Assembly (NCBI RefSeq): GCF_902490045.1
Contig: NZ_CABUCJ010000106.1
Coordinates: forward strand, 1-8,451
DNA: 8,451 nucleotides
Source: an uncultured Anaerotruncus sp.
GTDB taxonomy: Bacteria; Bacillota; Clostridia; Oscillospirales; Ruminococcaceae
Direction of reading: 5' to 3'
Shown: one piece after another, positions 1-5,265 of the stretch
How the letters are laid out: each line of letters starts with the position of its first letter
Numbering within the stretch: the stretch's first letter is position 1
The notes under the pieces: generated by a model
Told to the model about the DNA's origin: nothing
Databases searched by the model: none
What the model saw: the letters and a program-made list of their open reading frames with translations, nothing else
Made by a program: the position numbers and the translations under genes

Positions 1-437
1 ATCTCGCGGACGCGATGAAGGGGGCGGACGTTTTGATCGGTGTCTCCCGCCCGAACCTCGTGACGCCGGAGATGGTCGCCTCTATGGCGAAGGACCCGAT
101 CGTTTTCGCGATGGCCAATCCCACCCCCGAAATCATGCCGGATCTGGCCAGGGCGGCGGGCGCGGCGGTGGTCGGGACGGGACGTTCGGACTTCCCCAAC
201 CAGATCAACAATGTGCTTGTCTTCCCCGGCATCTTCAAGGGGGCGCTCGCGGTGCGGGCGCGGGAGATCACCGAGGAGATGAAGGTGGCGGCCGCGAGGG
301 CGATCGCCGCGATGGTGCCGGACGGGGAGCTTTCGGCCGAACGCATCCTGCCCGACGCGCTGGACAAGCGGGTCGCCGACCGGGTGGCCGAGGCGGTCGC
401 GGACGAGGCCCGGGCCTCGGGCGCCGCGAGAATTTGA
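1..437 (+). CDS. NAD(P)-dependent malic enzyme, C-terminal part (5' end outside window)
   Basis: Malic enzyme oxidatively decarboxylates malate to pyruvate in the cytoplasm, reducing NAD or NADP. The reading frame is already open at position 3 and ends with TGA at 435-437, so about 144 codons of the C-terminal NAD-binding domain are present. Family landmarks seen are a GVSRPNLVTPEMV stretch, then FAMANPTPEIMP, then GTGRSDFPNQINN followed by VFPGIFKGALAVRA, which is the characteristic end of the short prokaryotic malic enzymes (about 390 residues). The ATG at 15 is internal to the protein and is not a start. The next gene begins 16 bases downstream, so the two are probably co-transcribed. The cofactor preference (NAD or NADP) cannot be judged from this fragment, so no gene symbol is given. 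Confidence 0.93.
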   Translation, partial: LADAMKGADVLIGVSRPNLVTPEMVASMAKDPIVFAMANPTPEIMPDLARAAGAAVVGTGRSDFPNQINNVLVFPGIFKGALAVRAREITEEMKVAAARAIAAMVPDGELSAERILPDALDKRVADRVAEAVADEARASGAARI

Positions 438-453
438 TTGACGGAGGATCGGT

Positions 454-699
454 ATGAAGATCAGCTATAAACCAAAAGGCGTCTGCTCGCGTATGATACA
501 TGTAGAGGTTGAAGACGGCGTCGTCAAATCCGTGGAATTCATCGGCGGCTGCAGCGGCAACACGCAGGGCGTGAGCAGGCTGGCGGAGGGCCGCCCGGTG
601 GAGGAGGTCGTGGAGCTGCTCGGCGGCATCCGCTGCGGCATGAAGTCGACCTCCTGCCCCGACCAGCTCGCGCTTGCGCTGGCGCAGGCGCGGGATTAG
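454..699 (+). CDS. TSCPD domain-containing protein (TIGR03905-like), 81 aa
   Basis: This is a small stand-alone TSCPD-domain protein of the TIGR03905 type, whose function is unknown. The diagnostic motif is near the C-terminus: GIRCGMKSTSCPDQLA, residues 58-73. Four cysteines (C11, C33, C61, C68) lie in conserved contexts (KGVCS, GGCSGN, RCG, TSCPD), which suggests metal binding; that role is an inference. TSCPD domains also occur at the C-terminus of some class II ribonucleotide reductases, but this protein is only the domain. The start is supported by GGAGGA at about 442-447 with good spacing to ATG 454. It follows the malic enzyme by 16 bases and precedes another plus-strand gene by 40 bases, so all three probably share a transcript ending at the 1311-1340 terminator. 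Confidence 0.88.
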   Translation: MKISYKPKGVCSRMIHVEVEDGVVKSVEFIGGCSGNTQGVSRLAEGRPVEEVVELLGGIRCGMKSTSCPDQLALALAQARD

Positions 700-739
700 G
701 GAGGCCGCGGCCGTTTTCACAGGAGGGAGGGCGTTTCCG

Positions 740-1297
740 ATGCGGTTCGACGACAGCGATATCAAAATAGCGCCGGACGATCCTTCGGAGGTCTTTGACA
801 GTTCGGAGGGGGCGGCGGCGGCATTCGCGCGCGAAAAAGCCAACGGCAACATGGAGAAAGCGCGCGCGCTCGGGGTCCAGTTCGCCGCCGAGCTGACCGC
901 CGACGAGCGGGGGATCGTCTTTTTCGGCATCGGGGCGTTCGACAGCGCCGAGACGCTCTCCCAGCGGAAAGTGCTCTTTTCCTATCTCGTCGGCCGGGTG
1001 ATCGAGGATATGGCGCCCAATTCCATTGTGGCGCAGTCCGCGATGTCCGCCTATTATGACGAGCTCCAGCGGGCTTCCGGCGAGACCTACCGGCTCGTCA
1101 GCGATTCGGCGGCGCTCTCCCTCTATATCCTTGCGGGGCGTTCCTCGCCCGACGACATCGGCGCGGTCGGCAGGGTGTTCGCGCGCCTCTGCGGCAGGGA
1201 GGACGATCCGGTCTTCGTCCGGTACGGCAGCGAGCTCACGGGCTATTTTGCCATGTACTGCACCCAGCTTGCGCTGCGCGCGCAGCTGATCCGATAG
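740..1297 (+). CDS. Hypothetical protein, soluble and mostly helical, 185 aa
   Basis: I do not recognise this family. The frame is open from an upstream ATG at 674, but that start would overlap the preceding gene and has no good ribosome binding site. The ATG at 740 follows GGGAGGG at 725-731, so the protein begins MRFDDSDIK and has 185 residues. It has an acidic N-terminus, no signal peptide and no membrane segment. Long stretches rich in Ala, Glu and Leu suggest an alpha-helical fold. The middle contains FFGIGAFDSAETLSQRKVLF and then SAYYDELQRASGETYRLVSDSA, which look ordered rather than disordered. GC-rich codon use matches its neighbours, which argues for a real gene. It is the last gene before a strong terminator and is probably co-transcribed with the TSCPD protein. 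No function is proposed. Confidence 0.8.
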   Translation: MRFDDSDIKIAPDDPSEVFDSSEGAAAAFAREKANGNMEKARALGVQFAAELTADERGIVFFGIGAFDSAETLSQRKVLFSYLVGRVIEDMAPNSIVAQSAMSAYYDELQRASGETYRLVSDSAALSLYILAGRSSPDDIGAVGRVFARLCGREDDPVFVRYGSELTGYFAMYCTQLALRAQLIR

Positions 1298-1310
1298 ACG
1301 GGACAACAAA

Positions 1311-1340
1311 AGAGCCGGCGCTTTGCGCCGGCTCTTTTTT
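1311..1340. terminator. Rho-independent terminator, probably bidirectional
   Basis: A perfect 11-bp stem is formed by AGAGCCGGCGC (1311-1321) and GCGCCGGCTCT (1325-1335) with a TTT loop, followed by a T run at 1335-1340. A-residues at 1308-1311 provide a short U-tract for the opposite strand. It sits between converging genes: the plus-strand hypothetical protein ends at 1297 and the minus-strand VTT gene ends at 1343, so it probably serves both. Confidence 0.92.
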
Positions 1341-1342
1341 GA

Positions 1343-2056
1343 TCAATGCTCCCTGTGGAGCCTGTGAAGCCAGTCCATGACCCTCTGCTTGCAGAGGATG
1401 CCGAACAGCCCGATCGCCGCGGTCAGCAGGAAAACGACGATTGCCATCTCCCAGTTGCCGCGGCTCACCGACGCGCCCATCCAGGTGGAGGTGATGACCG
1501 AGGGAATCCGCGCGAAGGTGGAGATCAGCAGGAACTGCGCGGGCCTGATCTTACTGACGCCCGCCAGATAGGTGAGCATGTCCTTTGGAGTGCCAGGGAT
1601 GAGGAAGAGGATGAAGGTGACGGTTTCCACCTTTTTGGTATTGTTGATGAACTTGAACTCGCTGAGCTTCTGCTCGCCGAAGATACGCGCCACCAGCCGG
1701 TAGCCGAACCGGCGCACGAGAAAGAAGATGGCGGAGGAGGCGATCACGATTCCGAGCAGGCAGGTAAAGAGTCCGCCCCAGGCGCCGTAAAGCGCGCCCG
1801 CGAGCAGCTCGACCGGCTCGCCGGGGATAAAGGCGATCACAATCTGCAGGATCTGGACGCCGAGCAGGACCAGCCAGCCGGTGAAGCCGAGCGAATTGAT
1901 CCACGCGCGGAGCTGTTCCTGATTGCCCGGGTCGGAGAGGCGCTGGAAGAGGGGCATGCAGAGCAGGGAGAGAACCCCGATGATCAGGACAAGGCCCACG
2001 GCGGCCATAATCAGTTTTCGATATTGTTTTTTTTCTTCCGGGGTTAGGTTTTTCAT
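1343..2056 (-). CDS. TVP38/TMEM64 family (VTT domain, DedA superfamily) membrane protein
   Basis: This is an integral membrane protein of the VTT/DedA superfamily, a group linked to lipid scrambling or transport and envelope homeostasis; the exact substrate here is unknown. Counting from the ATG at 2056 it has 237 residues. After a charged N-terminus (EEKKQYRK) come helices at about 14-35 and 59-77. The VTT core is FIPGEPVELLAGALYG (77-92), followed by a Gly-rich helix (about 94-115). The second half contains FLIPGTPKDMLTYLAGVS (151-168) and FARIPS (181-186), the paired Pro motifs typical of the family. A last helix spans about 203-222 before a basic tail. The frame extends two codons upstream to a GTG (2062), but AAGAGA lies 7 nt from the ATG, so ATG is preferred. 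It is monocistronic on the minus strand and convergent with the upstream operon. Confidence 0.9.
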   Translation of the reverse strand: MKNLTPEEKKQYRKLIMAAVGLVLIIGVLSLLCMPLFQRLSDPGNQEQLRAWINSLGFTGWLVLLGVQILQIVIAFIPGEPVELLAGALYGAWGGLFTCLLGIVIASSAIFFLVRRFGYRLVARIFGEQKLSEFKFINNTKKVETVTFILFLIPGTPKDMLTYLAGVSKIRPAQFLLISTFARIPSVITSTWMGASVSRGNWEMAIVVFLLTAAIGLFGILCKQRVMDWLHRLHREH

Positions 2057-2150
2057 CTTCACATCTCTTTTTCCGAAAAGTTCCTTTGTCTATCTAACGA
2101 GATTTCCCGCCCGCCTGCTTCAAACGGGAGGAAAATTCAATTTCAACACC

Positions 2151-2156
2151 AATATA
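2151..2156 (-). promoter_or_regulatory. Possible extended -10 promoter for the VTT gene
   Basis: On the minus strand TGCTATATT forms an extended -10 (TATATT at 2156-2151). There is no convincing -35 at normal spacing. It would give a leader of roughly 90 nt before the ATG at 2056. This is the best candidate in the 2057-2232 gap, but it is weak. Confidence 0.35.
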
Positions 2157-2232
2157 GCATGTTTGCGGGAAAAAGCTGTTTCGGGATTGTAAATTTTACG
2201 GAAAGTGCAAAAAGCGGGTCAGACAATAGGTT

Positions 2233-2261
2233 TTGCTTTTTCCTCCGAAATATTGTATCAT
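2233..2261 (+). promoter_or_regulatory. Sigma-A promoter for the DUF4364 gene
   Basis: TTGCTT (2233-2238) and TATCAT (2256-2261) are separated by 17 bp, which puts transcription start near 2268. That is at or just past the upstream ATG (2267), so the promoter also bears on which start codon is used: a transcript beginning there would favour the TTG at 2297. Confidence 0.65.
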
Positions 2262-2296
2262 AGGGAATGGAAACCGACGACTGTGGGGTGGAAAAT

Positions 2297-2884
2297 TTGT
2301 ACGAGGGATTCCGGGCGGGCGTGGAGCCGGGCGGGCTGACCACCGACTATGAGATCAAAATCCTGATCTGCTACGTCCTGAAGCATATCGAGCGGCCGAT
2401 GCCCGTTTCCGCCCTGATCGAACTGTTTGTGGGCGAGGGAATCGGCAACTATTTTGAGGCGGCGAGCGCGGCGGCCGCGCTTGTCAAGAGTGGGCACATC
2501 GCCATCGGCGGCTGCGAGGGGGAAAAGTGCTACACCTTGACCGGCCTTGGCGAAAGCGCCGCCGGGACGTTTGAGAAAACGCTTCCGCTCAGCGTGCGGG
2601 AAAAGGCAGTGGACGCCGCGAACCGCTACTTCATCCGGCGGGAGCGCCGCGCGCACAACAAGGCGGAGGTCCAAAAGGCGGACGACGGATACCTTCTGAC
2701 GCTGACGATCACCGACGTGGGCAGCGACCTGCTGAAGCTGACCATCCTTCTGCCCGACGAGGAGACCTGCGGGCGGATCCGGGAACGGTTTTTGGACGAC
2801 CCGATCGTGGTGTATAAGGGGGTCGTTGCCTCTCTGACAGGCAGCTTCGAGAACGTCGGCGCATTGTTGGACGACGCGGAATAG
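2297..2884 (+). CDS. DUF4364 family protein (winged-helix-like)
   Basis: This is a DUF4364 protein, a Clostridia-associated family with a predicted winged-helix N-terminus and no known function; a DNA-binding role is only an inference. The N-terminal landmark is GVEPGGLTTDYEIKILICYVLKHIERPMPVS, followed by helices and a LVKSGHIAIGG...CYTLTGLGES wing-like region. The C-terminal half (YLLTLTITDVGSDLLKLTILLP) is beta-rich and acidic. The frame is open from an ATG at 2267, which would give 205 residues. However, the promoter predicts transcription starting at about 2268, and GGGGTGG (2285-2291) lies 5 nt before the TTG at 2297. The TTG start gives 195 residues beginning (M)YEGFRAGVEPGGL, which fits my recollection of the family's usual N-terminus. 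The gene is followed by a separate promoter, so it is probably monocistronic. Confidence 0.85.
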   Translation: MYEGFRAGVEPGGLTTDYEIKILICYVLKHIERPMPVSALIELFVGEGIGNYFEAASAAAALVKSGHIAIGGCEGEKCYTLTGLGESAAGTFEKTLPLSVREKAVDAANRYFIRRERRAHNKAEVQKADDGYLLTLTITDVGSDLLKLTILLPDEETCGRIRERFLDDPIVVYKGVVASLTGSFENVGALLDDAE

Positions 2885-2915
2885 ACCCTGCAAAGCCGCA
2901 TCAGACGGGCAAAAC

Positions 2916-2944
2916 TTGACAGAAACGGCGGAATCGGTTACAAT
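2916..2944 (+). promoter_or_regulatory. Strong sigma-A promoter for the four-helix membrane protein
   Basis: A perfect -35 TTGACA (2916-2921) is separated by 17 bp from TACAAT (2939-2944). The predicted transcription start is near 2951, about 45 nt upstream of the favoured TTG start at 2996. Confidence 0.85.
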
Positions 2945-2995
2945 AACCCTTACGCAAATTTGCGCAAAAAACGGATTGGAAACGGGGGGAAGTTT

Positions 2996-3385
2996 TTGCT
3001 CAGAAAGCTGATGCTCTATCTGATGATTTTGGCGACGGCGGCCAAGTTCGCGTCGCTGGCATATGTGTTTACGACAGATATTGAACGGCTTCCGGTGGCG
3101 GTGTATGTCTCGACCGGAATCGTCGTCCTCTTTGGGCTCTTCCTGCTCTGCAAAAACATCGTGAAACGGGTCAGCAGAAAAGAGCTCGCCTCCTATTACG
3201 GCTTGTTGGCGGCGGCCGTCTTCTTCAACCTGATTTTCATGAAGATTTTCAGCCGCGCGGAAATCGCCACGCTCGACCTTCTCATCCTCGGCACCATGAT
3301 GGATATCCTCGTGGGAGTGGTCTTTGTGGTGCTGACCGTGCGGGAGCACAAATATGTGCGCATCAAGATGGGAACGGACTCCTGA
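2996..3385 (+). CDS. Small four-helix membrane protein, unknown function, 129 aa
   Basis: I do not recognise a named family. The protein is very hydrophobic, with four predicted membrane helices: about 5-25 (LMLYLMILATAAKFASLAYVF), 33-54 (VAVYVSTGIVVLFGLFLLC), 65-86 (LASYYGLLAAAVFFNLIF) and 93-118 (LDLLILGTMMDILVGVVFVVLTV). Basic residues lie in the loops (KNIVKRVSRKE) and in the tail (REHKYVRIK). The frame is open from TTG 2960, which has no ribosome binding site. TTG 2996 follows GGGGGAAG (2985-2992), so it is preferred; ATG 3011 is another option. The gene has its own strong promoter and a terminator directly after the stop, so it is a single-gene transcription unit. The TM positions are by eye. 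Confidence 0.78.
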   Translation: MLRKLMLYLMILATAAKFASLAYVFTTDIERLPVAVYVSTGIVVLFGLFLLCKNIVKRVSRKELASYYGLLAAAVFFNLIFMKIFSRAEIATLDLLILGTMMDILVGVVFVVLTVREHKYVRIKMGTDS

Positions 3386-3392
3386 GGGGGTT

Positions 3393-3422
3393 AAAACCGT
3401 CCGCCCCGGCGGGCGGTTTTTT
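3393..3422 (+). terminator. Rho-independent terminator after the membrane protein gene
   Basis: The arms AAAACCGTCCGC (3393-3404) and GCGGGCGGTTTT (3409-3420) pair with one U-G wobble around a CCCG loop and end in a T6 run (3417-3422). It lies 7 bases after the stop codon at 3385. The A-rich left arm could also work on the other strand, but no minus-strand gene needs it here. Confidence 0.88.
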
Positions 3423-3460
3423 CTTGCAGAAAAATTGGCAAAATTTTTTAGGTCAACATA

Positions 3461-3489
3461 TTGCTTTTTTGCGATCTGCGTAGTATAAT
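3461..3489 (+). promoter_or_regulatory. Sigma-A promoter for tRNA-Ser
   Basis: TTGCTT (3461-3466) and a perfect TATAAT (3484-3489) are separated by 17 bp. The predicted start is near 3496, leaving a short 5' leader of about 23 nt before the tRNA. Confidence 0.85.
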
Positions 3490-3518
3490 AATCAGGTGCC
3501 AATCGCGCGGACAAGTCT

Positions 3519-3610
3519 GGAGATGTCGCCTAGCTGGTCGAGGGCGCACGACTGGAAATCGTGTAGGGGTCAAAAGCTCCTCGAGAGTTCGAATCTCTCC
3601 ATCTCCGCCA
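3519..3610 (+). tRNA. tRNA-Ser (anticodon GGA)
   Basis: The acceptor stem GGAGATG (3519-3525) pairs with CATCTCC (3600-3606), followed by discriminator G (3607) and an encoded CCA (3608-3610). The anticodon stem CACGA/TCGTG presents GGA at 3554-3556, which reads UCC and UCU serine codons. A long variable arm (about 3563-3581) marks a class II tRNA as expected for serine. The T arm is GAGAG-TTCGAAT-CTCTC. The total is 92 nt including CCA. It has its own promoter and terminator. Confidence 0.97.
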
Positions 3611-3653
3611 AAAACCCCGCAAACAAGCTGTTTAAGCCTGTTTGCGGGGTTTT
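3611..3653 (+). terminator. Rho-independent terminator after tRNA-Ser
   Basis: A perfect 15-bp stem is formed by AAAACCCCGCAAACA (3611-3625) and TGTTTGCGGGGTTTT (3639-3653) with a 13-nt loop. It ends in TTTTCTTT and starts directly after the tRNA CCA. Confidence 0.9.
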
Positions 3654-3733
3654 CTTTATGCCTGCTTTGCCGCTTTTGAAGGTGAAAATTGTGCACTTGG
3701 TTGCACCGGATTGACGTGAGGATCGGATTATCG

Positions 3734-3755
3734 ACGGACCCTGCACCGGGTCCGT
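3734..3755. other. Inverted repeat without T-tract
   Basis: ACGGACCC (3734-3741) and GGGTCCGT (3748-3755) form a perfect 8-bp stem around TGCACC. Neither strand has a T run after it, so it is not a standard terminator. It lies three bases from the 3758-3791 hairpin, in the gap between tRNA-Ser and the MFS gene. That gap holds no other gene I can support. Confidence 0.5.
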
Positions 3756-3757
3756 AT

Positions 3758-3791
3758 CAAAAGAGTAGCTGGATTTCTAGCCGCTCTTTTG
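3758..3791 (-). terminator. Probable terminator of the MFS gene (possibly bidirectional)
   Basis: Arms 3758-3772 (CAAAAGAGTAGCTGG) and 3777-3791 (CTAGCCGCTCTTTTG) form a stem with a perfect outer 8 bp and a few wobbles or mismatches inside, with an ATTT loop. The hairpin begins immediately after the minus-strand stop codon (3792-3794). The only U-rich part is the TTTT inside the stem, so strength is uncertain. The plus strand could use it equally well. Confidence 0.55.
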
Positions 3792-5021
3792 TCATTTCGG
3801 ACCGCGTCCGCCCGGGCGCAGGGTGAGGAGAGCGCTGATACCGGTGACGGCAAAGAGCACAGCCCCCGACAGGAAGAACCAGAGCGGTACGCCGAAGCGT
3901 TCGGCGACCGGTCCCGCGATCAGCAGTCCCACCGGCATGGCCAGGGACATCATGCTGCCCAGCAGGGAGAAGACGCGCCCCTGTGCCTCATGGGGAACGG
4001 ACTCCTGCATGTAGGCCATGAAGGGGATGCCGTAGAGGTTCCCGCTGGCGCCCATAACGGCGCAGAAGAGGGCGAAGGGCCAGAAAAAGACCATGTCGCC
4101 CGGCAGGATTCCGCATAAAAGGGTGCTTGCCGCCAGACCGAGCAGGCCGAGGTGGATGACGAAAAATTTGTTTTTGATCGTCCCGACCGCGCCCAGACCG
4201 GCGGCGCTGAGCATCATGCCCGCCGCATAGAGCAGCTCCACGAGGCTGGCGTGCCAGGCCGTCGCCTGGAAGTGGTCGCTCGTCATCAGCGGATAGAAGG
4301 AGGATAGCGGCATGTAGAAGATCATCCCCACGCATACGCAGAGGGTGAGGGTGAAGAGTCTGCGGTCGCGCAGAAAGACGGCCGCGCCGTCCCTCATCTC
4401 ACGCAGAAAATACGGCAGCTCCTGTCCGGAACGCGGGGGATCGGGGATTTTCACCACCGCGACAGTAGCGCTCGCCACGACCGCGCCGACAAGGTCGGAG
4501 AGCAGGATGACCGGAAGCGGAAGCGCGGCGTACATCGCCGCGCCGAGCACCGGCCCGAGCATAAAGGCGCCCGACTGCATGAATTGGCTCCAGCCGTTGG
4601 CGCGGACGAGCTGTTCCCGGGGTACGAGCATGGGGATCGCCGCCTGGATCGCGGGGGTGTGGAAGACGTTCCCAACCGCCCGGATGCCCAGTACGAGACA
4701 GGCCGACCAGAAGGGCGGCCTGCCGAGCAGGAAGACGCCCGCGAAGACGGTCGCGACCAGCCCCATGAAGAGATCCGCGGAGATGATGACGGTCTTGCGC
4801 TTGAGGCGGTCGACCCACACCCCGACGAACGGCCCGAGCACAAGCTGCGGCAGGAAGGCGAAGAGTCCCGCCAGCGCCATCGTCATGGGGGAGGAGCTTT
4901 CGCTGGCAAGCCACCAGATCAGCGCGAACTGGACCGCGCTGCTTCCGACCAGCGAGACGGTCTGCCCCGCCGCGATTGTAAAGAAGCCGCGCTTCCAGCC
5001 GTGAGGCTGCGATTGTTCCAT
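3792..5021 (-). CDS. MFS transporter, Mef-like drug efflux type (MFS_3), 409 aa
   Basis: This is a major facilitator superfamily permease of the MFS_3/Mef-like branch, which includes macrolide and other drug exporters driven by the proton gradient. The substrate here is unknown. It has 409 residues, the usual size, with about 12 hydrophobic segments. MFS motif A is clear between TM2 and TM3: GPFVGVWVDRLKRK (63-76), with D71 and the basic cluster. After it come IRAVGNVFHTPAIQAAIPMLVP and RANGWSQFMQSGAFMLGPVLGA, typical of this branch. The second half has a degenerate motif at GAVGTIKNKFFVIHLGLLG, then QESVPHEAQGRVFSLLGS. The start is firm: AAGGAGGT lies 4-5 nt before ATG 5021. It stands alone on the minus strand behind a TTGACA promoter and an unusually structured leader, suggesting inducible expression. 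No regulator gene is adjacent. Confidence 0.92.
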   Translation of the reverse strand: MEQSQPHGWKRGFFTIAAGQTVSLVGSSAVQFALIWWLASESSSPMTMALAGLFAFLPQLVLGPFVGVWVDRLKRKTVIISADLFMGLVATVFAGVFLLGRPPFWSACLVLGIRAVGNVFHTPAIQAAIPMLVPREQLVRANGWSQFMQSGAFMLGPVLGAAMYAALPLPVILLSDLVGAVVASATVAVVKIPDPPRSGQELPYFLREMRDGAAVFLRDRRLFTLTLCVCVGMIFYMPLSSFYPLMTSDHFQATAWHASLVELLYAAGMMLSAAGLGAVGTIKNKFFVIHLGLLGLAASTLLCGILPGDMVFFWPFALFCAVMGASGNLYGIPFMAYMQESVPHEAQGRVFSLLGSMMSLAMPVGLLIAGPVAERFGVPLWFFLSGAVLFAVTGISALLTLRPGGRGPK

Positions 5022-5040
5022 AAAACCTCCTTTTGATTTG

Positions 5041-5117
5041 CCGGACGGTCAAAAAGACGCAGACACGCGCCCGTCCGGCTGTGTTTGCGTCTGCGGTCAA
5101 AAGACGGCCCGCCGCAG
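5041..5117 (-). promoter_or_regulatory. Structured 5' leader of the MFS gene: candidate attenuator/pseudoknot
   Basis: Reading the minus strand, GACGCAAACAC (5091-5081) pairs with GTGTCTGCGTC (5066-5056) with one A-C mismatch, and five U follow (5055-5051), which resembles an intrinsic terminator inside the leader. The 14-nt loop contains CCGGACGG (5078-5071), perfectly complementary to CCGTCCGG (5048-5041), which lies just before the ribosome binding site. The two helices cross, so they form either an H-type pseudoknot or alternative folds. A further CTGCGG/CCGCAG pair (5117-5112 with 5096-5091) and a repeat of CGTCTTTTGACCG (5106-5094, with one extra T at 5059-5046) lie in the same leader. 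I find no convincing leader peptide with its own start and stop. Function is inferred. Confidence 0.55.
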
Positions 5118-5145
5118 CGTACGGCAAGGTCTTCCGGAGTTTGTG

Positions 5146-5159
5146 AATGGAATTCCATT
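5146..5159. promoter_or_regulatory. Palindrome over -10/+1 of the MFS promoter (candidate operator)
   Basis: AATGGAATTCCATT is a perfect 14-bp palindrome that overlaps the last bases of the -10 box and the predicted transcription start. Its position fits a repressor site. The repressor family is not identifiable, and no regulator gene lies in the window. Confidence 0.5.
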
Positions 5160-5184
5160 ATAGCAGGCCAATCCCGTTTGTCAA
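5157..5184 (-). promoter_or_regulatory. Sigma-A promoter for the MFS gene
   Basis: On the minus strand, perfect TTGACA (5184-5179) and perfect TATAAT (5162-5157) are separated by 16 bp. The predicted start near 5150 gives a leader of about 130 nt before the ATG at 5021. A 14-bp palindrome overlaps the -10 and the start. Confidence 0.88.
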
Positions 5185-5214
5185 GGAGGTTTTTTAAAGG
5201 GGAAAACCGCGCGC

Positions 5215-5252
5215 AAAAAGGATCCCGCCGGCACCGCCGGCGGGACCCTTTT
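5215..5252 (-). terminator. Rho-independent terminator after the thioredoxin gene
   Basis: On the minus strand, arm 5252-5236 (starting AAAAGGGTCCC) pairs with arm 5232-5216 over 17 bp with one G-U wobble around a GGT loop, ending in T5 (5219-5215). It lies 13 bases after the thioredoxin stop and separates that gene from the MFS promoter. Confidence 0.9.
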
Positions 5253-5265
5253 ATGCTTGTGGCGA

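Noticed and set aside
268..1309. Long minus-strand open frames opposite the malic enzyme, TSCPD and hypothetical genes
   Set aside because: They are Arg/Pro/Ala-rich, low-complexity shadows of GC-rich plus-strand genes with clear families or ribosome binding sites.
2103..2135. Imperfect inverted repeat (TTTCCCGCCCG...CGGGAGGAAA) in the gap upstream of the VTT gene, considered as a terminator or operator
   Set aside because: It needs a bulge to pair, has no T run on either strand, and overlaps no clear promoter element.
2258..3514. A 418-residue minus-strand open frame opposite the DUF4364 and membrane protein genes
   Set aside because: Its composition (His/Asp/Gln-rich, no recognisable domain) is that of an antisense shadow, and it runs through two plus-strand promoters and a terminator.
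3448..3714. Short open frames on both strands over the tRNA-Ser region
   Set aside because: They translate the tRNA and its terminator.
4399..5127. A TTG-started minus-strand frame overlapping the MFS leader and gene, considered as a leader peptide
   Set aside because: It has no good ribosome binding site and does not stop before the MFS gene but runs far into it in another frame, so it is not a leader peptide.
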